Shown: piece by piece, positions 16,310 to 24,231 of the stretch
Numbering within the stretch: the stretch's first letter is position 1
Layout: every line of letters starts with the position of its first letter
DNA from: Chlamydiota bacterium
GTDB taxonomy: Bacteria; Chlamydiota; Chlamydiia; Chlamydiales; JAAKFR01
Direction: 5' to 3'
Assembly (NCBI GenBank): GCA_021772455.1
Contig: JAJFLY010000038.1
Coordinates: forward strand, 1-46,494
DNA length: 46,494 bases
Program-made: the position numbers and the translations under genes
The notes under the pieces: generated by a model
The model's input: only the letters and a program-made list of their open reading frames with translations
What the model was told of the DNA's origin: nothing
Database searches by the model: none

Positions 16310-16379
16310 AACCCACGGTACGGGATTAGCGCACACACACTTTCCAAGCGTGCTCCTTCGGCCACTCGGACACTCCTCC
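16292..16379 (-). tRNA. tRNA-Ser (anticodon GGA)
   Basis: An 88-nt class II tRNA. The acceptor stem GGAGGAG pairs with CTCCTCC, the T arm is GTGGG-TTCGAAT-CCCAC, the anticodon loop reads TTGGAAA giving anticodon GGA, and a long variable arm is present. CCA is not encoded. A promoter lies just upstream at 16395-16422. It reads codons UCC and UCU. Confidence 0.96.
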
Positions 16380-16394
16380 AAAGAAGGGGTGTAT

Positions 16395-16422
16395 CCTATA
16401 CTAGGTTGGGGTTAGTTTACAA
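16395..16422 (-). promoter_or_regulatory. Promoter for tRNA-Ser
   Basis: On the minus strand TTGTAA and TATAGG are separated by 16 bp and lie about 16 bp before the tRNA 5' end. This fits a sigma-70-class (chlamydial sigma-66) promoter. The call rests on sequence similarity only. Confidence 0.6.
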
Positions 16423-16465
16423 TAAAAAGCTCGCTTGAAATGGGGTTTGGGCTTACACTTTTAGG

Positions 16466-17275
16466 GTGCTTAGATCTATTTTTTTACTATTTTTCTTTTT
16501 TAGTGCTTCGCTGTTTGCGCAGACGCATGTGCTTGTTAGTATTGCTCCTCAAAAATTTCTTGTAGAGGAGATTGGGGGGAATGAGGTTTTTGTGGAGGTG
16601 GTTGTGCCGGCGGGCGCGAGCTCGCACACTTATGAGCCGACGCCTAGGCAGATCGTTGGGATGCAGAGTGGGGAAATTTGGTTTCGATTGGGAGAAAGTT
16701 TTGAGGAGCGCCTAAAAAAGGCTCTTCCGAGAACGGAAATCGTCGACCAGCGCGAGGGTATTGATCTTCTAAATTCGGGGTGCTGCTGCCATCGGGGTGC
16801 GGCGGATCCACACATTTGGCTGAGCCCCCGTCTACTCGTTGTGCAAGCGCGTCAAATTGCTGACACGTTAAGTCAGCATGACCCGTCTCACACGCGTTTG
16901 TATATGGGAAATTTGAAGCGATTGGAAGAGCGGCTAGCTAACCTGGATGAGGAGATGGCAGCTCTTTTAAGCGAGGCTCCAAGAATGGTTCTGGTTTCTC
17001 ACCCGGCTTACGGGTATTTATGTCGAGATTATGGTTTGACGCAGCTTTCGATCGAGATGGAAGGGCGTGAACCAACCCCACGCTATATCACAGAGCTTGT
17101 CCTTCAGGTGCGTAGCCTGAACATCCAAACGGTCTTTTTGCAAAAGCAGCACTCTGTAAAGGGGGGAAAACGCCTTGCGGATGATTTGGGAGCTGAGTGT
17201 GTCTTTCTCGACCCGTATGCTGAGAATGTAATCGATAATCTTAGAGAAATTGCGAAGGCTTTTCGTCAATGTTAG
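16466..17275 (+). CDS. Zinc/manganese ABC transporter substrate-binding protein (ZnuA/TroA family)
   Basis: A periplasmic metal-binding protein of 269 residues with a Sec signal peptide (residues 1-18). Expected metal ligands are visible: His54 in SSHTYEP, His116 in DPHIWLSP, His179 in VSHPAYGYL and an Asp in FLDPYAENV. The histidine-rich loop usual in ZnuA is replaced by a short Cys cluster, SGCCCHRG, near residue 105. The start is GTG at 16466. The stop overlaps the ATPase gene by 7 bp. The order SBP-ATPase-permease-obg-L27-L21 matches what I recall as CT415-CT420. Confidence 0.92.
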   Translation: MLRSIFLLFFFFSASLFAQTHVLVSIAPQKFLVEEIGGNEVFVEVVVPAGASSHTYEPTPRQIVGMQSGEIWFRLGESFEERLKKALPRTEIVDQREGIDLLNSGCCCHRGAADPHIWLSPRLLVVQARQIADTLSQHDPSHTRLYMGNLKRLEERLANLDEEMAALLSEAPRMVLVSHPAYGYLCRDYGLTQLSIEMEGREPTPRYITELVLQVRSLNIQTVFLQKQHSVKGGKRLADDLGAECVFLDPYAENVIDNLREIAKAFRQC

Positions 17276-17970
17276 CTATAGATGTCACCGAACTCTTTTT
17301 TTCATATAGCGAGACCTCTGTCCTTGAGGATGTCTCTTTCTCTGTTGAAGAGAAGGAGTTTGTCGCGATTTTTGGTCCAAATGGGGGTGGAAAGACGACC
17401 CTTCTACAACTTTTAATGGGTTTTCTGAAACCGGCGCGTGGAAAAATCCACCTCTTTGGGAAGGCACCAAAGTTAATACGGCAATGCATCGGGTGGGTTC
17501 CACAAAATTTTCACTTCGACCGCCATTTTCCAATATCGGTTCAGGAGGTTGTTCTAGGTGGCCGTTTAAGCCTGGGAGGATGGCGCTATACTTCAGCTGA
17601 CCGCAAGGCTGTCAAAGCCTCTTTAGAGCGGGTCGGCATGGAAAAAACTCTTCACGCCCCTTTTGCCTCTCTTTCGGGAGGACAGCAGCAGCGTGTTCTC
17701 ATAGCGCGCGCGCTTGTCTCCAATCCGAGTCTCTTGCTGCTCGATGAGCCAACATCTGGAGTGGATCATGTGGCAGAAAAAGAGATTTATGCGCTCCTTG
17801 GGGAGCTGCGCAAGGAGATGACAATTTTAATGGTGACACACGATCTCAATAGGGCTGTCGAATCGGTCGATCGCCTGATTTGCGTCCAAAAAAGTGTGAC
17901 TCAGATGCCGAAAGAAAAGGTTTGTGAACACTTTGCCCTTGGCCTTTACCACTCAAAGGAGACTACGTGA
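17269..17970 (+). CDS. Metal ABC transporter ATP-binding protein
   Basis: A 233-residue ABC ATPase that powers the metal transporter. It has Walker A GPNGGGKTT at 36-44, a Q-loop region around GWVPQNFHFD, the signature LSGGQQQRVLIARAL and Walker B SLLLLDEPTSG, followed by the H-loop MVTHDL. It overlaps the binding-protein gene by 7 bp and the permease gene by 4 bp, so translation is coupled. Zn2+ or Mn2+ are the probable substrates by family. Confidence 0.95.
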   Translation: MLAIDVTELFFSYSETSVLEDVSFSVEEKEFVAIFGPNGGGKTTLLQLLMGFLKPARGKIHLFGKAPKLIRQCIGWVPQNFHFDRHFPISVQEVVLGGRLSLGGWRYTSADRKAVKASLERVGMEKTLHAPFASLSGGQQQRVLIARALVSNPSLLLLDEPTSGVDHVAEKEIYALLGELRKEMTILMVTHDLNRAVESVDRLICVQKSVTQMPKEKVCEHFALGLYHSKETT

Positions 17971-18812
17971 CGTTTCTCGATGCTCTTTTACAGACACCTG
18001 TATTGCAAATGGCTGTCTTAGCTGCGATCGGCGCCTCATTTGCAAGTGGCATGATTGGCTCCTATGTGGTCGTCAAGCGCATTGTTTCGATTAGTGGAAG
18101 TATTGCCCACTCGGTGCTAAGTGGACTTGGAGCTGCACTTTGGCTCCAACGTGTTCACGGCATCACATGGCTCTCTCCTCTTTACGGAGCGCTGGTTGCA
18201 GCTGTCATTTCAGCCTTAATAATAGGATATGTCCACCTCTACTACCGAGAGCGGGAGGATGCGATCATTGCAATGATTTGGTCGGTGGGTATGGCCGTTG
18301 GGGTGATCTTTGTCTCCCAAATCCCTGGCTTTAACGTGGAGCTGATGAACTTTCTTCTAGGGAATGTCTTGTGGGTCGGTCCGTGGGATCTTTGCATTTT
18401 GGGCATCCTGGACCTTGTGATTTTGGTCACGGTCGTGATCTTCCATAAACGCTTCTTGGCCATTTGCTTCGACGAGAAGCAGGCTGAGCTTCAAGGGATC
18501 CATGTGGGTGCTGTCTACCTGCTCTTACTCGTCTTGATCTCTCTGACGGTGGTCTTATTGATTCATATCGTGGGAATCATTCTAGTTTTGAGCATGCTTG
18601 CCCTACCGGCTTCGATTGCGGGCAGCTTTACCTTCCGCCTCTCACGCATGATGGGAATCGCTGTCATTTTGAATATTGCTTTTTCTTTGGGTGGGCTCGC
18701 GATCTCTTATCGCCTCGATTGGCCTGCAGGTGCGACGATTGCTCTGTTTTCAGCAGTGATCTATACGCTCAGCTTACGCTTTAAAAAGCCGATGATTTCC
18801 TCGACGCCCTGA
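17967..18812 (+). CDS. Metal ABC transporter permease (ABC-3 family)
   Basis: A 281-residue inner-membrane protein with about eight membrane helices and the ABC-3 features SGSIAHSVLSGLGAAL and LLIHIVGIILVLSMLALPAS. It forms the channel of the metal importer with the preceding two genes. Its last 52 bp overlap the 3' end of obg on the opposite strand, an unusually long coding-on-coding convergence; both C-termini look intact. Confidence 0.94.
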   Translation: MTFLDALLQTPVLQMAVLAAIGASFASGMIGSYVVVKRIVSISGSIAHSVLSGLGAALWLQRVHGITWLSPLYGALVAAVISALIIGYVHLYYREREDAIIAMIWSVGMAVGVIFVSQIPGFNVELMNFLLGNVLWVGPWDLCILGILDLVILVTVVIFHKRFLAICFDEKQAELQGIHVGAVYLLLLVLISLTVVLLIHIVGIILVLSMLALPASIAGSFTFRLSRMMGIAVILNIAFSLGGLAISYRLDWPAGATIALFSAVIYTLSLRFKKPMISSTP

Positions 18813-19741
18813 CCTGTTAATGCTGACATCTCAAAAACTTGGATGTCTGGATAGGTTTCTCGGAAAGCTTCTCCAACAAAGCCCATATCGATTTTGTTTA
18901 GGGCTACAGCAAAAGGTTTTTCGCTAAGCTCTTGATTGTACTCTAAAACTTCCCGGCGCAAGGTCGCGAAATCTTCAAGGGGATCACGCTCTTCAAATCC
19001 TGAAGCATCTAAGATAAAGAGGAGAAAGTGGGTGCGCTCGATGTGGCGTAAAAACTCAAAACCAAGCCCTTTGTTTCGATGGGCCCCCTCAATAATACCT
19101 GGAATATCAGCGATGAGCATGCGCTCTTGATCTTCGTGAATCACGTATCCAAGATTTGGGCGAAGTGTTGTAAAGGGATAAGGAGCAATTTTAACGGGAA
19201 CATTGGTCGCTTGCGCAATAAAGGTTGATTTCCCTGCGTTTGGAAAACCGACAAGGCCGACATCGGCAATCAATTTCAGTTCAAGCTCAACAACTTGAGA
19301 GGCGCCGTCCTTGCCAGGACTCGCATAATTAGGGGCACGGTTAGTGGGGCTCTTATAATGGGTATTACCCATGCCGCCACGTCCACCGAGGCAGATGACC
19401 CATTTTTCTTTATCTTGAGTAAAATCGCGGAGAATCTCCCCCGTTTTCACATTTTTTACAAGTGTTCCACGTGGGATTTTGATGATAAGATCACGCCCAT
19501 TTCTTCCCCGCCTATTATTAGGACCGCCTTGCTGGCCATTTTCAGCCTTTAAAATACGACGGTTTCGATAGGCTTCTAGGGAGGGAATTTGGTCATCGAC
19601 CTCTAAAACGATAGAGCCGCCTTTCCCACCATCCCCTCCATAGGGTCCACCTTTAGGGAGGTATTTCTCACGCCGCCATGCGACAACGCCATTGCCTCCC
19701 CTTCCAGCAAAAAGATCTAATTTAATACGATCTGTAAACAT
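18761..19741 (-). CDS. obg: GTPase Obg/CgtA
   Basis: An essential GTPase that binds the 50S subunit during ribosome assembly and links it to stress signalling. The glycine-rich Obg fold fills residues 1-158 (KGGPYGGDGGKGGSIVLEV and NGQQGGPNNRRGRNGRDL). The G domain follows with G1 GFPNAGKST, G3 DIPGIIEGAH and G4 NKIDM. At 326 residues it lacks a C-terminal OCT domain, as in other chlamydial Obg proteins. It lies downstream of rplU and rpmA, its usual partners. Confidence 0.97.
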   Translation of the reverse strand: MFTDRIKLDLFAGRGGNGVVAWRREKYLPKGGPYGGDGGKGGSIVLEVDDQIPSLEAYRNRRILKAENGQQGGPNNRRGRNGRDLIIKIPRGTLVKNVKTGEILRDFTQDKEKWVICLGGRGGMGNTHYKSPTNRAPNYASPGKDGASQVVELELKLIADVGLVGFPNAGKSTFIAQATNVPVKIAPYPFTTLRPNLGYVIHEDQERMLIADIPGIIEGAHRNKGLGFEFLRHIERTHFLLFILDASGFEERDPLEDFATLRREVLEYNQELSEKPFAVALNKIDMGFVGEAFRETYPDIQVFEMSALTGQGVEEIIGFLKRKLSV

Positions 19742-19768
19742 ACCCGATATTTATTGGGAGTTTACGAG

Positions 19769-20017
19769 CTAAACAGGTTGAACGGAGACTAGAGTACGTT
19801 TCGATTTACGAAATGCCACAATACCATCCACTTGTGAAAAGAGCGTATCGTCAGATCCTCTACCCACATTTTTAGCTGGATGCCACTTTGTTCCACGCTG
19901 ACGCACTAAAATGCTCCCAGCTCTCACAAATTGTCCCGCACTCGCTTTTACTCCCAGCCGCTTTGATTCGGAATCTCGCCCATTTCGCGACGACCCCTGA
20001 CCTTTCTTATGAGCCAT
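19769..20017 (-). CDS. rpmA: 50S ribosomal protein L27
   Basis: L27 reaches into the peptidyl transferase centre with its N-terminal tail. The sequence [23 protein letters not shown] is diagnostic, and 82 residues is normal. There is no N-terminal extension needing cleavage, as seen in Firmicutes. It lies between rplU and obg in one operon. Confidence 0.98.
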   Translation of the reverse strand: MAHKKGQGSSRNGRDSESKRLGVKASAGQFVRAGSILVRQRGTKWHPAKNVGRGSDDTLFSQVDGIVAFRKSKRTLVSVQPV

Positions 20018-20031
20018 TATTCTCTCTCCTG

Positions 20032-20355
20032 CTAACCCGCAAATTCTGTAATTTTGACACGCGTATAATTTTGGCGATGTCCAACCTTTCGGTGGTAACC
20101 TTTTCGCTTCTTATACTTATAAGCAATTACTTTTGGACCACGTACTTGGTCCAATACTTCGCCGCGAACGACGACATTCGATACTGTTGGCGCGCCAATT
20201 TGAGCAACTTTTCCATCGTGGAAAAGCAACACTTCGGCGAACTCAATATTCCCGCTTTTCTCTGCATCTAACAGTTCAACATCAATCACATCTCCCGCTT
20301 TGACACGGTATTGCTTGCTGCCTGTTTGAATAATTGCGTATTTAGTCTCAGTCAT
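20032..20355 (-). CDS. rplU: 50S ribosomal protein L21
   Basis: L21 is a structural 23S rRNA-binding protein. The start [17 protein letters not shown] and the end [17 protein letters not shown] are typical of the family; 107 residues. It is the first gene of rplU-rpmA-obg and has a strong promoter immediately upstream. Confidence 0.98.
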   Translation of the reverse strand: MTETKYAIIQTGSKQYRVKAGDVIDVELLDAEKSGNIEFAEVLLFHDGKVAQIGAPTVSNVVVRGEVLDQVRGPKVIAYKYKKRKGYHRKVGHRQNYTRVKITEFAG

Positions 20356-20390
20356 AGTTTCAAAAACCTAATTTGACAATAAGGTGACTT

Positions 20391-20419
20391 AATATACCTT
20401 AGACTTAAGCTATAGTCAA
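20391..20419 (-). promoter_or_regulatory. Promoter of rplU-rpmA-obg
   Basis: On the minus strand TTGACT and TATATT are separated by exactly 17 bp, a near-consensus sigma-70-class promoter. The predicted leader to the rplU ATG is about 30 nt. Confidence 0.72.
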
Positions 20420-20435
20420 TAGGAAGTTCATTCAA

Positions 20436-21377
20436 ATGCCCGCTATCTTTTTTCAAGAGCCCCTCCCATTCGATGAACTCGCAGCTTTAAGTCAGGAATT
20501 TCCCCACTATGATTTCAAAACAGAGTGCGAGAGTCTGAGCGATTGGAGTCGGATCGAAGTTCTTTACGGCAGTCGCCTCACCGAGCAACAACTGAGTGCA
20601 GCACCCCGTCTGCGCTGGATCCACTCTCCTACAGCCGATACCGATGCCCTCTGCCTTCCGGAGATTCTCAACCGGGGAAATATTGCCATTACCCTGAGTA
20701 AAGGTCAAAATGTCCCTCAAATGGCCGAATTTGTTGTGGGAGGTATTCTTGCATTTGCAAAACAATTTTTTCATTGGCCTCAAGCGCCCCACGACCCCGC
20801 TGAATTTTGGGATTGGCCCTTAAAAGAGACCATTTGGACACTGCAAAAAAAGACTTTGCTCCAAGTCGGACTTGGAGAGGTGGGCAGTGGGGTGGTGCGG
20901 TTGGCAAATAACCTGGGGATGAAGACCTGGGGAATGAAGCAACACCGCTCTTTTCACCCTGATTGTAAAAAGACCTTCCCGCAGGAAAATCTCCACTCTA
21001 TTCTCCCTGTTGTCGATGTTGTGGTAGTCGCTCTGCCCAAAACAGGAGTTGAGAAGGTCGTATTTGGGATCGAAGAGTTTAACTTGATGAAGCGCGACTC
21101 AATATTCATTGGCGTGGGATGGGGTGGAGCTATTGATGAAGACGCGCTTGCCAAGGTTGCTAAAACGGGAAAATTCAGGGGTGTTTTGCTCGATGCATAC
21201 AGCAGGCCCCCTCCACCCAGAGACTACTCTCTTTGGGGTGTCCCAAATGTTATCCTAACCCCTTCTGTCGCAAGCCACCCCATCTCGGAGGAGCACATTG
21301 CATTTCGCCTTTTCCGTAAGAATTTGCGCGTTTTTGCAGTCGGGAAAATCAATGAGATGAAAAACCTGGTCTTATAG
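20436..21377 (+). CDS. D-2-hydroxyacid dehydrogenase homologue lacking the catalytic residues
   Basis: A 313-residue protein with the fold signatures of the D-isomer-specific 2-hydroxyacid dehydrogenases, including an intact NAD-binding loop VGLGEVGSGV near residue 142. The catalytic positions are changed. The usual Arg in the ARGG motif is replaced in GVGWGGAIDEDAL. The usual Glu of DVFxxEP is missing in LLDAYSRPPPP. The usual His of TPHIA is Ser in TPSVAS. The frame is intact, so it may be a non-catalytic NAD-binding protein. It ends 7 bp before proB and may be co-transcribed with proBAC. Confidence 0.85.
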   Translation: MPAIFFQEPLPFDELAALSQEFPHYDFKTECESLSDWSRIEVLYGSRLTEQQLSAAPRLRWIHSPTADTDALCLPEILNRGNIAITLSKGQNVPQMAEFVVGGILAFAKQFFHWPQAPHDPAEFWDWPLKETIWTLQKKTLLQVGLGEVGSGVVRLANNLGMKTWGMKQHRSFHPDCKKTFPQENLHSILPVVDVVVVALPKTGVEKVVFGIEEFNLMKRDSIFIGVGWGGAIDEDALAKVAKTGKFRGVLLDAYSRPPPPRDYSLWGVPNVILTPSVASHPISEEHIAFRLFRKNLRVFAVGKINEMKNLVL

Positions 21378-21384
21378 TATAACT

Positions 21385-22158
21385 ATGCACATGAAGAAGA
21401 TCGTCATAAAACTGGGCTCTAGCACCCTAACGAACGATACCCATAAGCTTTCGCGCTCCCATATGATGGAGCTTGTCAGACAGGTAAGCATTCTGCACAA
21501 GGAGGGGCACGAGATTGTTATCGTCTCTTCGGGTGCTATTGCCGCTGCTCGCGAACATTTTCCGGCTAATAACATTAATGGAGGTATCCAGTCGAAACAG
21601 ATGCTCGCCTCAATCGGTCAGGTGAGCCTCATCCATACGTGGAGCGAGCTTTTTTCCATCTATGACGTGATCATCGGGCAGGTTTTGCTCACAAAACACG
21701 ATTTTTCCAATGCAGAAAGTGCTGCCCATGCAAAAAATACGTTCCATGCACTCCTCTCCCATCGGGTGATTCCAATTGTGAATGAAAATGATACGGTCGC
21801 AACCGATGAGATAAGTCTCGGGGATAATGATAATTTATCTGCCTTTGTTTCCAACCTAATCGACGCCGACCTTCTGATGCTCCTGACCGATCAGGAAGGA
21901 CTTTTTACAGCAGACCCTCGCCATGATCCAGAAGCAAAGCTGCTAGAGACTATTGACTCGATTGATGAGGCTATTTTAAATTATGCAAAAGAGGCACACC
22001 CGGAGAGTGTTGGGACCGGAGGGATGCTTACCAAGCTTCAAGCCGCAAAATTTGCCACAAAAAATGGAACTGACACTGTGATCGCCTCCTCCAGAGTTCC
22101 AAATGTCATCCTCGACTTAACTTCCGGAAAAAAAGTGGGAACATTTTTCTCAGCATGA
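21385..22158 (+). CDS. proB: Glutamate 5-kinase
   Basis: First enzyme of proline synthesis, phosphorylating glutamate. The amino acid kinase fold is clear: KIVIKLGSSTLTND at the start, IVSSGAIAAAREHF near 47-60, NENDTVATDEISLGDND near 133-149 and VGTGGMLTKLQAA near 212. At 257 residues it lacks the C-terminal PUA domain of E. coli ProB. The stop overlaps the proA start by 4 bp. Alternative starts are the first two methionines. The complete proBAC set indicates proline autonomy, a pathway I do not recall in Chlamydia trachomatis. Confidence 0.95.
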   Translation: MHMKKIVIKLGSSTLTNDTHKLSRSHMMELVRQVSILHKEGHEIVIVSSGAIAAAREHFPANNINGGIQSKQMLASIGQVSLIHTWSELFSIYDVIIGQVLLTKHDFSNAESAAHAKNTFHALLSHRVIPIVNENDTVATDEISLGDNDNLSAFVSNLIDADLLMLLTDQEGLFTADPRHDPEAKLLETIDSIDEAILNYAKEAHPESVGTGGMLTKLQAAKFATKNGTDTVIASSRVPNVILDLTSGKKVGTFFSA

Positions 22159-23408
22159 AATTCGCCGTATCCCTTTTAAAACTTGCTCAGGATGCTAAAG
22201 AAGCTGCCAACCGTTTGCGTCTCGCGACAACGGATGAAAAGAATCAAGCGTTAGAGCTGATTGCCAAATCGCTCGAAAAAGAGCATGAACAAATCTTGCG
22301 TGCCAACGGCGAAGATTTACGAATCGGCCGTGCAAATAACCTCTCAGAATCCCTTCTAGACCGTCTTTCCTTGGAAGGAGGACGCCTGGATAACATCATC
22401 TCCGATCTTCGCCACGTCGCCTCCCTTCCCGACCCGGTTGGAGAAATTATCGAAGAGCAAAAACTTCAAAATGGGCTTCTTTTACAAAAAAAACGGGTGC
22501 CGATTGGAGTACTTGGCGTGATCTACGAAGCGCGTCCAAATGTGACTGTCGACGTAGCTTCTTTAGCTTTGAAGACCGGAAACTGCGCCCTTTTGCGAGG
22601 TGGAAAAGAGACGCTCAACTCCAACCGCGCGCTCGTCCATGCAATTCACAAAGCTTTAGCAAAATCACCCCTTCCAAAAGAGGCTATCGGCCTGATTAAA
22701 AGCCCCAATCGCTCGCAAGTGAAGCAACTCCTGAAACTCGATAGCTATGTCGATATGATTATTCCACGCGGTGGCGAGGGGCTCCATCAATTTTGCCGCG
22801 AACAGAGTTTAATTCCCGTCATTACCGGTGGGATGGGAATTTGCCACTTGTATGTCGATGCAAGCGCTGATTTAACACGAGCTCTTGATGTCATCGAAAA
22901 CGCCAAAGTCCAAAGACCCTCTGTGTGTAATGCCCTTGACACCCTTTTAGTACATCGAGATGTAGCAGCCACATTTATTCCAGAAGTGGTTAAACGGTTG
23001 AATAACGTCTCTTTCCGGCTCGACTCACGAGCGTTAAAAATCACACAAGCGGGAAAACTTGCAGAAGATGGCGATTGGAAGACCGAATGGCTGAGCCTTG
23101 TGCTTGGCATCAAAGTCGTCGACTCCCTCGATGAGGCGATTACCCATATCCAGACCAATAGCACCGGCCATAGCGATGGAATTTTAACAAATACAGAATC
23201 ACACGCAAAAGCCTTTGTGGAAGCTGTCGACTCGGCAAGCGTCTACGTCAACGCTTCAACACGTTTTACTGATGGGGCGCAGTTTGGGCTAGGGGCTGAG
23301 GTTGCCGTCAGCACCCAGAAACTGCATGCCCGTGGACCGATGGGATTAAAAGAGCTAACAACATATAAGTGGATTATCAAAGGCGACTACCACGTAAGGA
23401 GTGAATGA
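22155..23408 (+). CDS. proA: Glutamate-5-semialdehyde dehydrogenase (gamma-glutamyl phosphate reductase)
   Basis: Second step of proline synthesis, the NADPH-dependent reduction of glutamyl phosphate. Family blocks are visible: RVPIGVLGVIYEARPNVTVD near 115, LRGGKETLNSNRALV near 150 and the cysteine-containing segment KVQRPSVCNALDTLLVH near 252. 417 residues is the standard length. It overlaps proB upstream and proC downstream by 4 bp each. Confidence 0.97.
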   Translation: MKFAVSLLKLAQDAKEAANRLRLATTDEKNQALELIAKSLEKEHEQILRANGEDLRIGRANNLSESLLDRLSLEGGRLDNIISDLRHVASLPDPVGEIIEEQKLQNGLLLQKKRVPIGVLGVIYEARPNVTVDVASLALKTGNCALLRGGKETLNSNRALVHAIHKALAKSPLPKEAIGLIKSPNRSQVKQLLKLDSYVDMIIPRGGEGLHQFCREQSLIPVITGGMGICHLYVDASADLTRALDVIENAKVQRPSVCNALDTLLVHRDVAATFIPEVVKRLNNVSFRLDSRALKITQAGKLAEDGDWKTEWLSLVLGIKVVDSLDEAITHIQTNSTGHSDGILTNTESHAKAFVEAVDSASVYVNASTRFTDGAQFGLGAEVAVSTQKLHARGPMGLKELTTYKWIIKGDYHVRSE

Positions 23409-24193
23409 TGAGCGTACGCATAATCGGTTGTGGAAGCATGGGGGGCGCAATTGCCCATGTATTAGCAGAGAATGGAAATGCACTCTCCCTTTATGACAGA
23501 CATAAAGAGCGCGCGACCAAGCTTGGAGAAGCGCTCTCTGCCACCGTTTGCACCTCCCCTTTAGAAGGGCAATCACCTGACGACATCCTTCTTCTCGCCA
23601 TTAAACCCCAAGACTTCGATACCTCCCTCGATACCTTAATCGATTTTCGTGGAAAATTGGTCATCAGCATTCTAACAGGTGTGACAACCGATCAGCTCAA
23701 GGAAGCTTTTCCAGACACCCTCGTCCTCCGCATGATGCCCAACCTCGCCGTCCGTTACGGAGATGGTATTGTAGCTCTTGCAGAAGATCCCTCACTGATC
23801 TCTCTAGAAGATGAAATTGAAAAGCTTTTTGCTCCACTCGGCCTTGTGCGCTGGATTCCAGAGTCAAAATTCGATGCCATCACCGCTTTAACCGGATCAG
23901 GGCCTGCGTTTGTTTTTTCCATGATCGATGCAATGGTCGATGCGGCAATTGCGATGGGCTTTACATCCCAGGAAGGGTATGAACTTGTGAAGCACATGAC
24001 AGGCGGCGCGCTCACCACCCTTTACGAATCTAAAGACCTTCCTGCCCAGCTGAAGTGGAAGGTCACCTCCCCGAGCGGCACCACAATTGCAGGTTTGCGC
24101 ACCTTCGAATCTGAGGGCGTGCGCAGCGGTATCATCGAAACCTTTATGGCCACTTTCCAAAGAGCCCAGGAACTCGGCAATACTTCAAGATAG
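23405..24193 (+). CDS. proC: Pyrroline-5-carboxylate reductase
   Basis: Last enzyme of proline synthesis. It has the Rossmann start VRIIGCGSMGGAIAHVLA, the middle block VLRMMPNLAVRYGDGI near 110 and the C-terminal signature AITALTGSGPAFVFSMIDAM plus SPSGTTIAGLRTFE. 262 residues is normal. The ATG at 23405 overlaps the proA stop; a second ATG follows at once. It closes the proBAC operon. Confidence 0.96.
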   Translation: MMSVRIIGCGSMGGAIAHVLAENGNALSLYDRHKERATKLGEALSATVCTSPLEGQSPDDILLLAIKPQDFDTSLDTLIDFRGKLVISILTGVTTDQLKEAFPDTLVLRMMPNLAVRYGDGIVALAEDPSLISLEDEIEKLFAPLGLVRWIPESKFDAITALTGSGPAFVFSMIDAMVDAAIAMGFTSQEGYELVKHMTGGALTTLYESKDLPAQLKWKVTSPSGTTIAGLRTFESEGVRSGIIETFMATFQRAQELGNTSR

Positions 24194-24195
24194 AG

Positions 24196-24223
24196 TTGCA
24201 GGATATTGCAGGATATTGCAGGA
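24196..24223 (+). promoter_or_regulatory. Tandem 10-bp repeat, possible operator
   Basis: TTGCAGGATA is repeated twice in full and a third time for 8 bases, between the proC stop and the start of the AlbA_2 ATPase gene. The last unit also supplies the AGGA ribosome binding site. Regular 10-bp spacing puts the units on one face of the helix, which suits cooperative binding, possibly by the winged-helix product of the next gene. Slippage-derived repetition is the alternative. Confidence 0.4.
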
Positions 24224-24231
24224 TTATACTG

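Noticed and set aside
15898-16415. Open frames crossing the tRNA-Ser region (residue string SSTAEERSF and similar), also at 33469-33666
   Set aside because: They are translations of the tRNA flank repeat and of the tRNA genes themselves, with no ribosome binding sites.
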